DNA from: Rhizoclosmatium globosum
Taxonomy: Eukaryota; Chytridiomycota; Chytridiomycetes; Chytridiales; Chytriomycetaceae
NCBI GenBank assembly: GCA_002104985.1
Contig: MCGO01000109.1
Location: forward strand, 62,001-126,000
Direction: 5' to 3'
DNA length: 64,000 nucleotides
Positions 23,983 through 34,293 of this stretch are shown one piece after another (position 1 is the first letter of the stretch; every line of letters starts with the position of its first letter). Under the pieces are notes generated by a model. That model saw only the letters and a list, made by a program, of their open reading frames with translations, made no database searches and had not been told where the DNA came from. A program made the translations under genes and the position numbers.

Positions 23983-24073
23983 GAGTCTCAAAGAGTCTTA
24001 AATTTCCTTCCTTATTAATATGGAGTTAATTTTCTATTTTTAGGTTCACGTCATAAATTCAATAGTATTTGTT

Positions 24074-25711
24074 TTACAACAACTCATAAGCAAGCACGAA
24101 ACATTCCTCCAAAAGCGTCTTCAATTCTTTCTGTCCTTCCAACGGAGCACCGCCTTCCTTATTCAAAAACCGTCCCATCTCATCTCTACCCAAATCCAAC
24201 GCCTCCAACTCCTCAAGCTCTTTCCTCACTTCATGATACCCACCGAAATCCTCCCACTCTTCAACACCACTCCGAATATTCCCCGCAATCTTCCCATCCC
24301 GATCATTCCTCAACGAAATCATATGCTTCTTGAGCGCAACAAGTCGATCCCGTACAGGCACAAGCGTCTCATCCATCGGCTCCAACATTGCAAACGACTT
24401 CCCAAGCGACGCAAGTCCCGACCGAAGAAGCGAGGCTAACGTCGCAGCCCCCTCCACAGACTCAACAGCACTCTGTTTCACGAATCCATACCCTTCATTC
24501 AACGTTTCCTGGAAACTGTGCAATGCGGGGGCAGACCCCAACACCCCTTCCGTACTCTGCAAACTCAATGAATCCAACACGCCGGCAACACGCGATACCA
24601 AGTCCCCGACTTTCGTTTCCCTGTTTGCAAGGTCTTCTTTCGCTTCCGTTTCGACGAGACACTGATGAACCAGATCATATGCTTCCTCAAGAAGCTCTTG
24701 CAACGTTGCCTGGCCCTTCAAAATCTCACTGGTCTCGTGGTCAGTGTCGACAAAGTGGCCGTCTTTTTGGAGGTTGGCGATGGCATCAACGTGGAGTTGG
24801 AGTGACGTGAGTTCAAGCGGCTCCACTGGTTCGTTGTTGAACAACGCGGTTTTGTACTGTTTGAGAGCTTTGACAACAGATTCGAGGCGGAGTTGAGTTG
24901 GCACGAGGGTTTTGTCAACTATTACTGTGGTGTCAACACCTCCTTCACACACATTTTCCACCAACAACTTACCAACAGGATCCACATCCAATTCTTGCAC
25001 AGTCCTCACACTACGATAACATTTCGCCAACAAATTCGCCACAATCGCCTGTCCTCCAGGTACTTTCCCTCCCACAACCCACCCCGGTGGAACAAACTTC
25101 CCATCAACAACCCAAGCCTCCTCAAGACCGTTCAGCTTCTTCTGCACTTCCGTAAGATCGCTTGAAACGCGGTCGGATTCTTGCTTTGAAGTGGATTCCG
25201 TCATTTCGAGGTGTAGTTGTTCGAGGTGGAGACGAAGAGCCGCGAGGGAGTCGTAGAGGGGAACGATGGCGTCGTCGACACGCCAGAGTGGTTTTATGAG
25301 GGTGTCGAAGGAGCCCCAGATGGTATCCATTTGCTTGGTTAACTATTAGGTTCAGTCAGTCAACTTGCACTTCGTTCAAAAGTTTAAAAGATATATACCA
25401 TTCTCTTTTCACGTTCAAGCTTCGCAAGTGCAGTCTCGAATGCGAGATTTGCACGCCAGATGCGTTCAGCAAAAGCTTTGATGTCATCGAACTGTGGGGT
25501 TCCGTGGCGCTTGAACTGAGTCAGTTCTATTTCCATTTGTTAAGATGTTTATCTACAGAATAAGCTAAATTGGGGCTTCACCTTGAGCTAAAGACGTCAG
25601 GTCTCCATGGATCGTTTGTGGAGTAAAGGTAGAAGCGGTTACGCTTGACTTGAGTTGTTTGATGTGGACAGTTTGCTCTGCTGCTGGTGCAGTCGCTGAA
25701 TCTCCTTGCAT
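24074..25711 (-). CDS. DUF2408-like fungal protein, copy A
   Basis: Four exons: 25582-25711, 25399-25526, 24973-25342, 24074-24918; about 490 aa. The start MQGDSATAPAAEQ is the ATG at 25711. The last intron (24919-24972) is in frame and stop-free but is supported by the same intron in copy B and by GTAAGT...TAATAG. The protein is all-helical by composition, with conserved blocks shared with copy B: FKRHGTPQFDDIKAFAERIW, TIWGSFDTLIKPLWRVDDAI, GQAIVANLLAKCYRSVR, SLQLHVDAIANLQKDGHF, ELLEEAYDLVHQCLVETE and LKTLLEECFVLAYELL. I associate this with the fungal DUF2408 family, of unknown function. Tandem duplicate of the gene 243 bp upstream of its own start. Confidence 0.8.
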
Positions 25712-25954
25712 AATTTGGTGATACTTTCTTGGAGTCATTCGGCCAACCCCCCTGGAATTGTCTTTTGGGGAAGCGTGACGAGTAACTGTGAGTCAACGCG
25801 ACACCGAAAGAAAATCACGCCGATACGACGGAGTTATATAACTTGAAACAAATCAATGGAAGAAGAAACTTGAAAGGTAAAAGGTTGAAAAATACTACAA
25901 ATTCATTTCATATATCTCCACCGCAATAAACGCGTACCCAAAACAAACATTTCA

Positions 25955-27755
25955 TCACAACAACTCAAAAGCAAGCACAAAACACTCCTCCAACAAACTT
26001 TTCAACTCCCTCTGCCCCATACTTGGAGCCTCCCCTTCCGAATTCAAAAACCTCCCCATCGCATCCCGATCCATATCAATCTCCTCAAGAACAACCAAAT
26101 GCGTACGAACACCATACTCCATCCGTTCAAACTTCTTCCCATGAAACTCCACATCCGCCGTCCGAATCTTTTCCGCAAGGTGTTTATCCTTCTCAGCCCT
26201 GAGAGCCATTAGTTTCGCTTTTAGGGCAACGAGGCGGTCACGCGTGGGGTAGAGGGTTGGGTCCATGGATTCCACGAGGCCGAACGCTTTTCCGAGGGTT
26301 TCGAGGGCGGTGCGGGAGAGGGCTGCGAGGGTTGATACGCCGTCGCCGCTGGATTCGCGGATGTATTTGTATGATTGTGTGAGTGTGTCGCTGAAACTGT
26401 GTAACGCGGGGCCAGACTTTAATAAGTCTTTTCTCTCGGGGGTTGTGGAAGAGGAGTCGGATGTGTCGAGAGGGGTGACGAGGGTGAGGGATTCGATGAC
26501 GACGGTGACGCTGTCGAGGAGGCCTTGGATTCCTTCGTTTGTTTGAGTTGATTCTTTTTCTTCGACGGCGACGAGGCATTGATGGACGAGGTCATATGCT
26601 TCCTCAAGCAGTTCGCGGAGGATGGCTTGGCCGGCGGGGATTTCGCCACCAGGAGAAAGGAATTTCCCGTCTTGTTGGAGGTTTGCGATCGCGTCAACGT
26701 GGAGTTGCAGGGATGTGAGTTCGACTGGATCAACTGGTTTGTTTGCTGCAAGGGCTGATTTGTACTGCTTCAAGGCGTGGACAATGGATGTGAGACGCAA
26801 TTGGATTGGCAATAGTTGTCGGTCGACTGTTTTCCAATTTAGAAATTGAGGATTTGAACAAAGTTGAAGGTTTGAACAAAGTTGAAGGGAAGATTTACCA
26901 ACAGGATCCGAATCCTGAATCATTCTCACAAGACGATAACACTTGGCCAACAAGTTTGCAACAACAGCTTGCCCGCTAGGCACAGGCTGCTCCATCCCCC
27001 ACCCTTCAGGCACAAACCGACCTTCCACAACATACTTTTCCTCAATTTCATGCAACCGTCTCTGAGCCTCAACAAGTTCTTCATCAAACAACTCCGAAGT
27101 CTCAGCAGTCGTTGTACTTGACGCGATCGTGTCGATTTTCTGGGTATACAAGTCTTCCAATCGAATACGGACGTCAGCAAGAGTATCGTAGATAGGCACG
27201 ATGGCATCATCAACACGCCAGAGCGGTCTGATCAATGTATCAAAAGATCCCCAGATAGTATCGATTTGCTTTGTCAACTGTTGTGCGTGGGAAGGCAGGA
27301 AGGGGTTCAAACATGAGTCAGAGGGGATACACAAACAAAAGCAACAACGCGCCATCTTGACGCGCAACCCGAAAATAAAGGAGAGCTTACATTCTTCTTT
27401 TCGCGGTCGAGTTTCGCGATCGCGGTTTCGTAGGCGAGGTTGGCGCGCCAGATGCGTTCAGCAAAGGATTGGACGTCGATGAAGGGTGGGTTTCCGTGGC
27501 GCTTGAAGGCAGCGAGTTCTATGATATTGGAGTATTAGTGGGAATAAAGAGTATTACGATGATGCTACCTTGAGATAAAGTAGCCAAGTCAGATTGTACT
27601 GATTGGACAGAAGCCACAGAGGCCGTTGAGAAAGCTTGACCAGGAATCTTTTGCGCATGAGCATGAAGCTTGTCATTGTGCAATTCCGTGTCAAGAGAAT
27701 CGAGTGTTTTGTGCGAGGAACCCGCACTTGTAGTAGTTGTAGTATCACCTTGCAT
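25955..27755 (-). CDS. DUF2408-like fungal protein, copy B
   Basis: Tandem paralog of the 24074-25711 gene, same strand and same four-exon layout: 27569-27755, 27391-27518, 26899-27277, 25955-26826; about 521 aa. Start MQGDTTTTTSAGS at 27755. The third intron (26827-26898, GTAAAT...AACAG) carries a 17-18-bp tandem duplication (ccttcaactttgttcaaa twice), absent from copy A. Domain blocks match copy A throughout (TIWGSFDTLIRPLWRVDDAI; LKSLLEECFVLAFELL). Function unknown. Confidence 0.8.
26843..26886. repeat. Intronic 17-18-bp tandem duplication
   Basis: On the minus strand ccttcaactttgttcaaa is present twice head to tail inside the third intron of the DUF2408-like copy B. It explains why this intron is longer than the matching one in copy A (72 versus 54 nt). 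Confidence 0.8.
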
Positions 27756-27981
27756 TTTTCTTTTCGATAAAGTTTATGCGGAAACAAGTGGGAAACGAGA
27801 GGCGCTTGAAAAAGGTGACAGGTGGGGGTCACAAACAGCAAGAATGACTCATCCCTGAAAAAAGAAACACCAAAACATCCAACCCCTTCCTTTCAACGGA
27901 AACAGCCGGAACGCGCCACATGATTGAACAATATCAGGTTTATTCACGTTTTATCGATTCATTCATCATGAATTGATTTTT

Positions 27982-28606
27982 TTAGTGCTTCTTGAGCTTC
28001 TCGAGCTTCTCCTTGTCCTGTTTTGTTACAAATCGGGTTTTAGTACTTACGTCACAGTCCCTTCATCAGCAAAACAACAAACCTGGTCACGGAAGTACTT
28101 CTCCTCAACAGCCTATAACGAGAAACAAATAAGGTTAAGATACAACAATAAACAGCCACGTGGTAACAAACTCACGGCCTCCTTCTTTCCGAAAGCCCCA
28201 GAGCGAGCACCGGAACCGTATGGAGTGTCGATTGGAGAGACCTTTGGCGCAGCTTCAATCGCGGCTTCGAGGGCGGCGGCGGCGGCAGCGTGTTCAGTCG
28301 ACTTTTGAGCGAGGTCTTTGCGGAGTTTTGCAATCAACTTTTTTGATTTGGAGTTCGAGTGGAAGGAAGTAGAAGGCGGTAGAAGGTGGTAGAAGGTGGT
28401 AGAAGGATCGAGGGCAGTCAGTTCACTTCTTGTCAGTGGCAACCAAAACCAGAACTCACTTCTCTGTCGTGGTCGTGCACGTACTTTGACTCTTCGGCGC
28501 TTTCTTTGTCGGCAAATGCGTTGGACGAGTACATGGCGACTGAGGATCGGGTGGCGGTGCGGCTGGCGGAGATGGAGAGAGAGCGCGTGGTGAGGCGGGC
28601 GAGCAT
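27982..28606 (-). CDS. INH1: Mitochondrial F1F0-ATPase inhibitor (IF1/INH1 type)
   Basis: Four exons (28460-28606, 28176-28337, 28083-28112, 27982-28017) give 124 aa. The first 25 residues are basic and Ser/Thr/Ala-rich (MLARLTTRSLSISASRTATR), a mitochondrial presequence. The inhibitory region is SSNAFADKESAEESKYVHDH plus DRELIAKLRKDLAQ, matching IF1. The short 30- and 36-nt exons encode AVEEKYFRDQ and DKEKLEKLKKH, the coiled-coil end. IF1 blocks ATP hydrolysis when the membrane potential falls. It is longer than yeast Inh1 because of an Ala-rich insertion (AAAAALEAAIEAA). The first intron (28338-28459) carries a 10-bp tandem repeat. Confidence 0.85.
28372..28410. repeat. 10-bp tandem repeat (ggtggtagaa) in intron
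   Basis: Three to four imperfect copies of a ggtggtagaa unit within the first intron of the ATPase inhibitor gene. Confidence 0.75.
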
Positions 28607-28926
28607 TGGTTGGTTTTTGGTTGGTTTTTTGTGGGTTGGTTGGAACTGTTGGTGGTGGTGAAAAAGTAGTGCCTGTGACTCACTCGCCCATATAATTCGA
28701 AGCTAATTAATAATGCGAGGACCAAAGAAGACTTGGAAGAGAGGATGAAATAAATGATTATTTGAATGGAGGGTACGGAATTATTAGCAAAAGATGCTGA
28801 AACTGTAGATTCCAAGGATATTAATTAGAATAAATGTGAACTGCATAGTGGGATCAATGCTTGCAGTTTCGAGACAATAATTCAACTCTTGTACAAACAT
28901 AGCCTCAAGCCATCTTTGAAATACCA
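28607..28926. other. Divergent intergenic region
   Basis: 320 bases between the ATPase inhibitor start and the small gene at 28927. AT-rich; no gene. Confidence 0.5.
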
Positions 28927-29209
28927 ATGTCCTCATTCTTTACTCGCTTCGCTGTTCCTCTCGGTGCCGCTGCATTTGCTATAAGTAAGTACACACAGTA
29001 GACTCACTGCCACTCGATAATCGATTTGATCTGACCATTGATCTGCGATAGCATTCACCAATGCCCCCACCCTTCTCTGGGCTAGAACAGGTCCAGTAGA
29101 CAGCAACAACAAACCTTTCGTCTTTCCTGACTTTGTCAAGAAGCCGAACAATGAGCCTCTCTTCTCAAGGGCCTTTGATCCAGCTGATTACAACACCTTC
29201 CAACTCTAA
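28927..29209 (+). CDS. Small protein (71 aa), putative member A of a local small-protein family
   Basis: Two exons, 28927-28984 and 29052-29209, joined over a GTAAGT...GATAG intron. The protein begins MSSFFTRFAVPLGAAAFAI, a short basic-amphipathic start followed by a hydrophobic stretch, and ends FDPADYNTFQL. The start pattern, the phase-1 intron after 19 residues and the DP-x-x-Y ending resemble the two small genes at 31469 and 31959. It may be a small mitochondrial membrane protein; that is inference from composition. No family recognised. Confidence 0.55.
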
Positions 29210-29319
29210 TGAACCATGCCCTCTTTCTTTCTTCTCCTGAGCAAGAACCTCTTATCTTATCGTAGAACCTCATAAATAATCAAATTACTGTAATAAAACG
29301 TGACGTCAGAAACTTTCGA

Positions 29320-30357
29320 ATGATGAGCCTTGAACGATGCAGTCTTTCTCGCTATCCCGCATCCAACGAAGTGATCGACCAAGTGCTTGAAACAATCACA
29401 CAACACACTACCAACTTGAACTCCCAGTCATCGCCATTGTCGCTCATTGGCCACCTGACACATCACCGACTTCAAAACTCATTCAAACCAGTCCCTCAAC
29501 ATCGGCATGTCATCACCTTCTCCGATTCCTCAAAGACAAGTGGCATCTCTACCAGTATTGGCTTTGCGTATGTAGACACGAAAGAGGAATCGGACACCGC
29601 AACAAACACTTGGTTTGCACCGAACACTCCACCAGCTTTCATTCGCAGCAGCATCCATCAGCTCGTGAAACATTGCAACGCACTGCCAGACTCTCCTTCA
29701 AACAACGTCCTCTTCAACTACATTTCGCACGACTACATTCCATACATCAAAGACATTTGCACAGTCTCATACGAAGTATTGCCACACATCGGCTTCATAT
29801 ATCGAAACACTTCTGCAAATGCATTAGATTCTCTCAGTCATCCCATCAGAGCCCGATTCACCATTCAAAACGAATCCTACGTAATCGACACTATCCGCCA
29901 TTCAGATATCTCAACCATCCTCACCAACAACAAATACGAGGGATACCCGACACGCGAATACGTAGAATCATGCATCAACTGTCCAATCGTTGGTCCTCTC
30001 TCTCGCGTGGTTCGAGTGCTTCCGTCCATTGATGCACCTGTTCCAAAGGAATTGAGCGAGCTGCAACCCGTGTCATGGTGTTTCGTGCATATTGGGTTCT
30101 CGATTGGATTAATGTGGACTATGCCAGAGTATCGGCAACGGGGGCTTGGAGTGGTTTGCGTTGCGTCAGTCACGAAAGCTCTTTTTGAGTATATGGAAAA
30201 AGAATCGAAAAATAGTGGTAAGGTTGTTGCACCGCATTGTTGGACGCAACAGGAGAATGCAGGGAGTATAGCTACTTTTCGAAAGTGTGGGTATGACATT
30301 GTTGATGGAGTTGCAGTGGATTGGATTGTTGGTACGTTAAAAGAAGAGTTCAAATAA
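29320..30357 (+). CDS. GNAT-fold N-acetyltransferase-like protein (FR47-like), intronless paralog
   Basis: A single exon of 345 codons. The C-terminal third holds the acetyl-CoA-binding pattern PEYRQRGLGVVCVASVTKAL and PHCWTQQENAGSIATFRKCG (motif A/B of GNAT enzymes). The N-terminal part is a less conserved GNAT-like half with GFAYVDTKEE. A close paralog is at 53672-54873, sharing PVSWCFVHIGFSIGL, TMPE, AGS and FRK(C/L)GY. That copy has an intron exactly before PVSWCF, which is missing here. Substrate unknown. Two ATGs in a row open the gene (29320, 29323). Confidence 0.75.
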   Translation: MMSLERCSLSRYPASNEVIDQVLETITQHTTNLNSQSSPLSLIGHLTHHRLQNSFKPVPQHRHVITFSDSSKTSGISTSIGFAYVDTKEESDTATNTWFAPNTPPAFIRSSIHQLVKHCNALPDSPSNNVLFNYISHDYIPYIKDICTVSYEVLPHIGFIYRNTSANALDSLSHPIRARFTIQNESYVIDTIRHSDISTILTNNKYEGYPTREYVESCINCPIVGPLSRVVRVLPSIDAPVPKELSELQPVSWCFVHIGFSIGLMWTMPEYRQRGLGVVCVASVTKALFEYMEKESKNSGKVVAPHCWTQQENAGSIATFRKCGYDIVDGVAVDWIVGTLKEEFK

Positions 30358-30403
30358 TTAATTCAAGTAATTAATAAACCTCCCCGATTCATCCACAATT
30401 TTA

Positions 30404-31237
30404 ATGACTGTGTACCAAAATATGTTTCGAATTTTCCCTCTCAAAAGAAGGCACAAACCACAACACACGATCCAAATGAGCAAACACCGGATCCTCCCAC
30501 CAGTCTCCCTCCAAATGAGCACCGCCACCCACTTTGCAAACGACGCTTCCCTCGCCGACAAAATGATCCAAACCCGCCTCCGCTCAAACCTCAGCGGCCC
30601 TTCAAACGCCCAAAATCACAGAGACTCGTACCTCCCCTCAACAAACTCTCTCCACACTTCCGCCTGGACAAAAGACGGCACAATGGTCGGATACATCCTC
30701 GCTCGCACATACGCTACTAAAGTCAAGTTTGGACATAAAGCGTACTTCCCAATCGACTCTCACACTACACAACAACCCTCTTCAGCAGCGGAAGCACCAG
30801 CAGCAGCAGCAGCGGATACACTTACAATCAACGAAATCGTGGTCTTGAAGTCGTCGGAAGGACAAGGAATCGCATCCAAAATGCTCGACTTTATCGTATC
30901 CCAGTCACACCTACACGCTGTCAAGGACGTTGAATTCAGTGTCCTTAGCACGAACCTCGCATCAGAGACAATGTTCACGCGGTTTGCGGAGCGTCATGGA
31001 TCGGCGATTGGGTTTGGGAATGTTGTTGGGACGAGTTGGGGGAGTTATGTGGATTGGAAGGTTAGTATGACGGGGAAGGTTGTCCCGCGTGGGGAAGTTG
31101 GGAGTAAGTTGAGGATTGATTCTTCGGTTGTGGATACAGTTGGGTCTATGATGGGAAATATGGGGTTGTATCGGGATAGAAGGGATTTGATTGCACGGGC
31201 GAGGAGTCATCAGGATCGGAGGATAGTTGTGCAATAA
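30404..31237 (+). CDS. GNAT-like acetyltransferase domain protein
   Basis: Single exon, 277 codons from the ATG at 30404; a second start at 30476 (MSKHRILPPVSLQM) is possible. The centre shows the GNAT pattern: strand NEIVVLKSSEG, motif Q-G-I-A then SKMLDFIVSQ, then VEFSVLSTNLASETMFTRF. An Ala-rich insertion (AAEAPAAAAAD) splits the fold. It sits 46 bp after another GNAT-like gene on the same strand but is not closely similar to it. Substrate unknown. Confidence 0.6.
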   Translation: MTVYQNMFRIFPLKRRHKPQHTIQMSKHRILPPVSLQMSTATHFANDASLADKMIQTRLRSNLSGPSNAQNHRDSYLPSTNSLHTSAWTKDGTMVGYILARTYATKVKFGHKAYFPIDSHTTQQPSSAAEAPAAAAADTLTINEIVVLKSSEGQGIASKMLDFIVSQSHLHAVKDVEFSVLSTNLASETMFTRFAERHGSAIGFGNVVGTSWGSYVDWKVSMTGKVVPRGEVGSKLRIDSSVVDTVGSMMGNMGLYRDRRDLIARARSHQDRRIVVQ

Positions 31238-31468
31238 ATGTGAGATATTGATGAGTGAATGGTATTGGTTAGACACAAAGTGGCTAACCACTGGCTACAG
31301 CAGTATCACGCCAATCGGTTTCTCATGAGTTAAGTACAGAGAAAGGTTTATTATAGAGGTCGTTCGAAACTGTGGGCCCTAAAGCCAAATGATCGCAATA
31401 TGAGGTCTGCAAGAAACAGGAGCTGGCGTAAGCGTTATGAGGTTCAACGAGATTGATCCACAGGACTT

Positions 31469-31774
31469 CTATATCCCGTTAATCCCAGAAGTGAATGCAT
31501 ATGATGTGGTTGGATCTAATATCGATCCATCGAGAAAGTAAGGTCGATCCAAGAACTTGAGTACATTCTCTTTGAGTTTGATTGCATCCTGTTGCATTTC
31601 AAAGCGGGGACATGGCGTTGAGTGTGGAGTTCGGGAGAGGTACCATGAGTGGCCCTTGACAGCAGCTAATATAGTGTAGTTCTCATAAGGTTCATGCGAA
31701 AGAAAGGTTGTACTCATACCAAAGATGCCGATACCAACTGGTAGTATGCGTCCGAATGCTTGGAAGAAGGACAT
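31469..31774 (-). CDS. Small protein, member B of the local small-protein family
   Basis: ATG at 31774. The whole interval is open, but an in-frame intron at 31666-31719 (GTATGAG...ATTAG) is supported by the paralog at 31959: spliced, B reads MSFFQAFGRILPVGIGIF then AAVKGHSW, and C reads MSFFFSRILPTAAVGF then AAFKANEY, with the same intron phase. The ends also match (DPTTSYAFTSG versus DPRTSYGYTLA). Spliced length is 83 aa. No known family; a short hydrophobic N-terminal helix suggests a membrane or mitochondrial protein. Confidence 0.6.
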   Translation of the reverse strand: MSFFQAFGRILPVGIGIFGMSTTFLSHEPYENYTILAAVKGHSWYLSRTPHSTPCPRFEMQQDAIKLKENVLKFLDRPYFLDGSILDPTTSYAFTSGINGI

Positions 31775-31958
31775 TGGAAGACAGGGCGATAAGAGAGTGG
31801 ATTGAGGTTCAGAAAAAAGTGAATTGGATGAGAAACTTCTGGCAGGAGAATGTTTTATTCGAGAGTGTAAGATGAGATCGTATTGTTAAGTAGTTGATTG
31901 AAACGAAATGATCCAAGACAGTCTGCTCGCAGAGGTTTCCAACGATCGTCCAGCTTTG

Positions 31959-32212
31959 TCAAGCTGTCACTTGTGCAAGAGTGTATCCATACGATGTTCT
32001 TGGATCAACAATCGCCTGTAAGTCTCGAGCGATTGGTCTCTGTAGGTATAGTAGGAAAGGAGAGGTTTGGCGGTTGGCTTGAACGTATTCGTTTGCCTTG
32101 AAAGCAGCTGATTTCAACAGCCTACTTAGCCCAGAGTAGTTCCATCAAAGAAAGAATGCTCACCAAAACCTACGGCAGCAGTCGGAAGGATACGGCTGAA
32201 GAAGAATGACAT
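31959..32212 (-). CDS. Small protein (65 aa), member C of the local small-protein family
   Basis: Neither exon is long enough to be called on its own. ATG at 32212; exons 32164-32212 and 31959-32107 around a 56-nt GTGAGC...ATCAG intron. Spliced product: MSFFFSRILPTAAVGF, AAFKANEYVQANRQTSPF, ending DPRTSYGYTLAQVTA. Strong parallel with the gene at 31469 in start, intron position and C-terminal block. It lies 184 bp upstream of member B on the same strand and 187 bp from the divergent AttH-like gene. Confidence 0.6.
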
Positions 32213-32399
32213 TGAGGCTTGACACTCAGAAAAAGAGAAATTGAGAGTAATGCCCTTTCCCTCGACTCCATAATTAGGTGCCGAGTATTTAGATTGCCAG
32301 AGTTATTGCACGTTCTTGAACCACTCCTTGAACCCTTTTCAGAATGGTGCTTTGTTTCCAATTTGACAGCAGCAAAAAAACATCTTAAAAATACCACCA

Positions 32400-33652
32400 A
32401 TGTCCCTTTGCACAATCACGCCTCTTGCAAACACGCCTCGTGCATTTGCACTCAATAGTACATTGTACCAAGGCTCTTCCACAGCGATCACATCCGTAAG
32501 CCCAGCTTTCGCATTAGACGGCCCCAAGATCCTTCCTGCACCCAACGCAAACTCATACCAATGGTGGCATTTTGACGCCGTGGGAGCCCCTGCAACGCCC
32601 GGCTCCATCACGCTCAAGTTTTTTTTCTGCGCCTGAGAATGCATTCCAGCTGGGAAATCCAAGCCGCGGCAATTTAGCTGTGTTGGCAAGTGCAAGTCTC
32701 CCGAATGGAACTATCGTCGCTTCATTGGGTGTCGCGGATGTTTCTTACGTTCTTCCAGAAAAGGAATGGAGTAGTGGAGATTATGGGGATCTCGGAGGAT
32801 GGTGTGGTTCTGAAAGTGGGTATGTTGTGAACGTGAATGTCACTGGGTTTGTTGGATCCTTGCACTTGAAGAAGGTGCTTGTTTCCGATACTCTTTTCCA
32901 TTGAATGCATTTTTTGTCTTTAAGACAGCTCCTGCTCATTATGGATGTGGCGTATCAACGCGAACAAGTGATGCAACTTGGGCTCCAGGGATTTACTGGT
33001 CGAATGCAGTTCCAGACGCCGAAGCTCGCGCGAGTTTTACCTTTGCGGATGGAACTAAGCTTTCTTTCGATGGTCGTGGTTATCACGACAGTAACTGGGC
33101 TTGTTTAAAAATATGATTGGAGAATACTGGGGCCATGCCGCACTTGGACCCTTCTCCGTTGTTTGGTATCTAGTAATTGGAGTTGACGGCAAGAATTATA
33201 CATCTGCGTATGTCTCGCGTAATGGGGTCGTCTTAGCGTCAAGCTGTCAACCAACAATGACGGTGCAAGGTGGTTCAACATTTCCACCAACTATTCCTAC
33301 TCAAGTTAAAACTTCTTCTTTTGGACTCAGTTTTGTTTTGGCGAACGGAGATGGAGTTTTGGATGTTGTTGTGAACAAGTTGGCAATTGCTATGTTGGGT
33401 GGAAAGGGTGTGTTTATACGATGGACTGGATCTGCAAAAGGTGGAATTAGAGGAAGTAACGCCTTTGATGGCGTCGCATTCAGTGAAAGCTTTGCACTGT
33501 TGGCTTCAACTCCATCATCAACAATCATTACCTCTGCTCAAACAAGATCGTCTTCAACATTTACTCAGTCTATAAACAATATTCAAGCAAGTGCTGCCAT
33601 GTTCCATAATCTTAGCACCCTGTTAGCTGTCATTATTGCAATGGTTGTCTGA
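32400..33652 (+). CDS. AttH/CrtC-like (Diels-Alderase-like) lipocalin-fold protein, two frame breaks
   Basis: Family signatures: SYQWWHFDAVGAP (the W-W-x-x-D-A entry motif), SITLKFF, DGRGYHDSNW and YWGHAALGPFSVVWY, as in hydroxyneurosporene synthase, fungal Diels-Alderase and AttH proteins. An intron at 32875-32924 joins HLKK to TAPAHYGCG. Two slips interrupt it: an eight-T run at 32619-32626 has one T too many for the LKFF/SAPENAF reading, and one base is missing near 33105 between NWG and LFKNMIGEYWGH. The C-terminus ends in a hydrophobic tail (NLSTLLAVIIAMVV), possibly a GPI signal or membrane anchor. Enzyme activity cannot be assigned; members isomerise, hydrate or cyclise hydrophobic substrates. 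Confidence 0.7.
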
Positions 33653-33717
33653 TGTCTTTACTCCTCAATAAATGGAAGTAAGTAGTAAATATAAGAAAAA
33701 GTGTATGCTAGGAAAAG

Positions 33718-33799
33718 TGAACAGAGTGGGATTCGAACCCACGCCAATTGCTTGACTGCAACTTGAGTGCAGCGCCTTAGACCGCTCGGCCATCTGTCC
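33718..33799 (-). tRNA. tRNA-Leu(CAA)
   Basis: Type II tRNA with a long variable arm. Acceptor stem GGACAGA/TCTGTTC, D arm GGCCGAGCGGTCTAAGGC, anticodon stem CTGCA/TGCAG with loop CTCAAGT (anticodon CAA), T arm GTGGGTTCGAATCCCAC. No intron. Only 4 bp separate it from the tRNA-Ala transcribed just before it. Confidence 0.95.
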
Positions 33800-33803
33800 G
33801 TAT

Positions 33804-33876
33804 TGGAGAACCTGGGCATTGATCCCAGTGCCTCTCGCATGCTAAGCGAGCGCTCTACCATTTGAGCTAGATCCCC
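33804..33876 (-). tRNA. tRNA-Ala(AGC)
   Basis: Acceptor begins GGGGATC, B-box-containing T arm CTGGG-ATCAATG-CCCAG, anticodon stem CTCGC/GCGAG with loop TTAGCAT (anticodon AGC), 3' end CTCCA with discriminator A. No intron. Upstream of tRNA-Leu on the same strand; the pair may be co-transcribed. Confidence 0.95.
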
Positions 33877-34293
33877 TGACGACTTAAGGTAGACGTAGCA
33901 GTCTTGAAGTTAAAATATACCAAGAAACCAGAGACAGTCAATGCTCTACTGAACGGAAGGCATACATGGACCAAGGTGGTGGGAGGACGTACTGACAGCT
34001 CTTTTGAATCAAAGTTGGGATATTACAGCTTCAACCGACTGCGCCCGTTGACAACACATTTCGTAGCTGGCCGCAACAAGAGACTGAGTGAACCACTTTG
34101 AGACTGTCGCACTAAACGACAGATAGGTATTGAGTCTGGAGGCGCCGACCCTGTTCAGAAAGTAAGGTTCTTAGAAGTTTCAGTGTTGAAAGGGATGGCT
34201 GATGTAGCTTGATGTCGACACAATTTGAATCAATAATATTCTTTTCAAATTCTGAGTGTCTTTCGTCCACTTACTTGTTCAACTTCACAGTGC
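33877..34293. other. Intergenic region
   Basis: About 417 bases between the tRNA pair and the 2OG-like gene. No gene or clear repeat; upstream flank of the tRNA-Ala and promoter of the downstream gene. Confidence 0.5.

Larger units (their letters stand above)
23073..24073. other. AT-rich non-coding kilobase with inverted repeat ends
   Basis: No gene supported; the 60-codon ORF at 23368-23550 has no recognisable feature. The region carries a near-identical inverted repeat at its two sides (23115-23138 and 23958-23982), a perfect hairpin at 23941-23958, and an 11-bp direct repeat ggagcacttgg at about 23661 and 23799. Confidence 0.6.

Noticed and set aside
24233..27121. Plus-strand ORFs across the DUF2408-like genes
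   Set aside because: Shadows of the minus-strand coding frames, rich in Pro/Ser/His as expected from antisense of Leu/Glu-rich genes.
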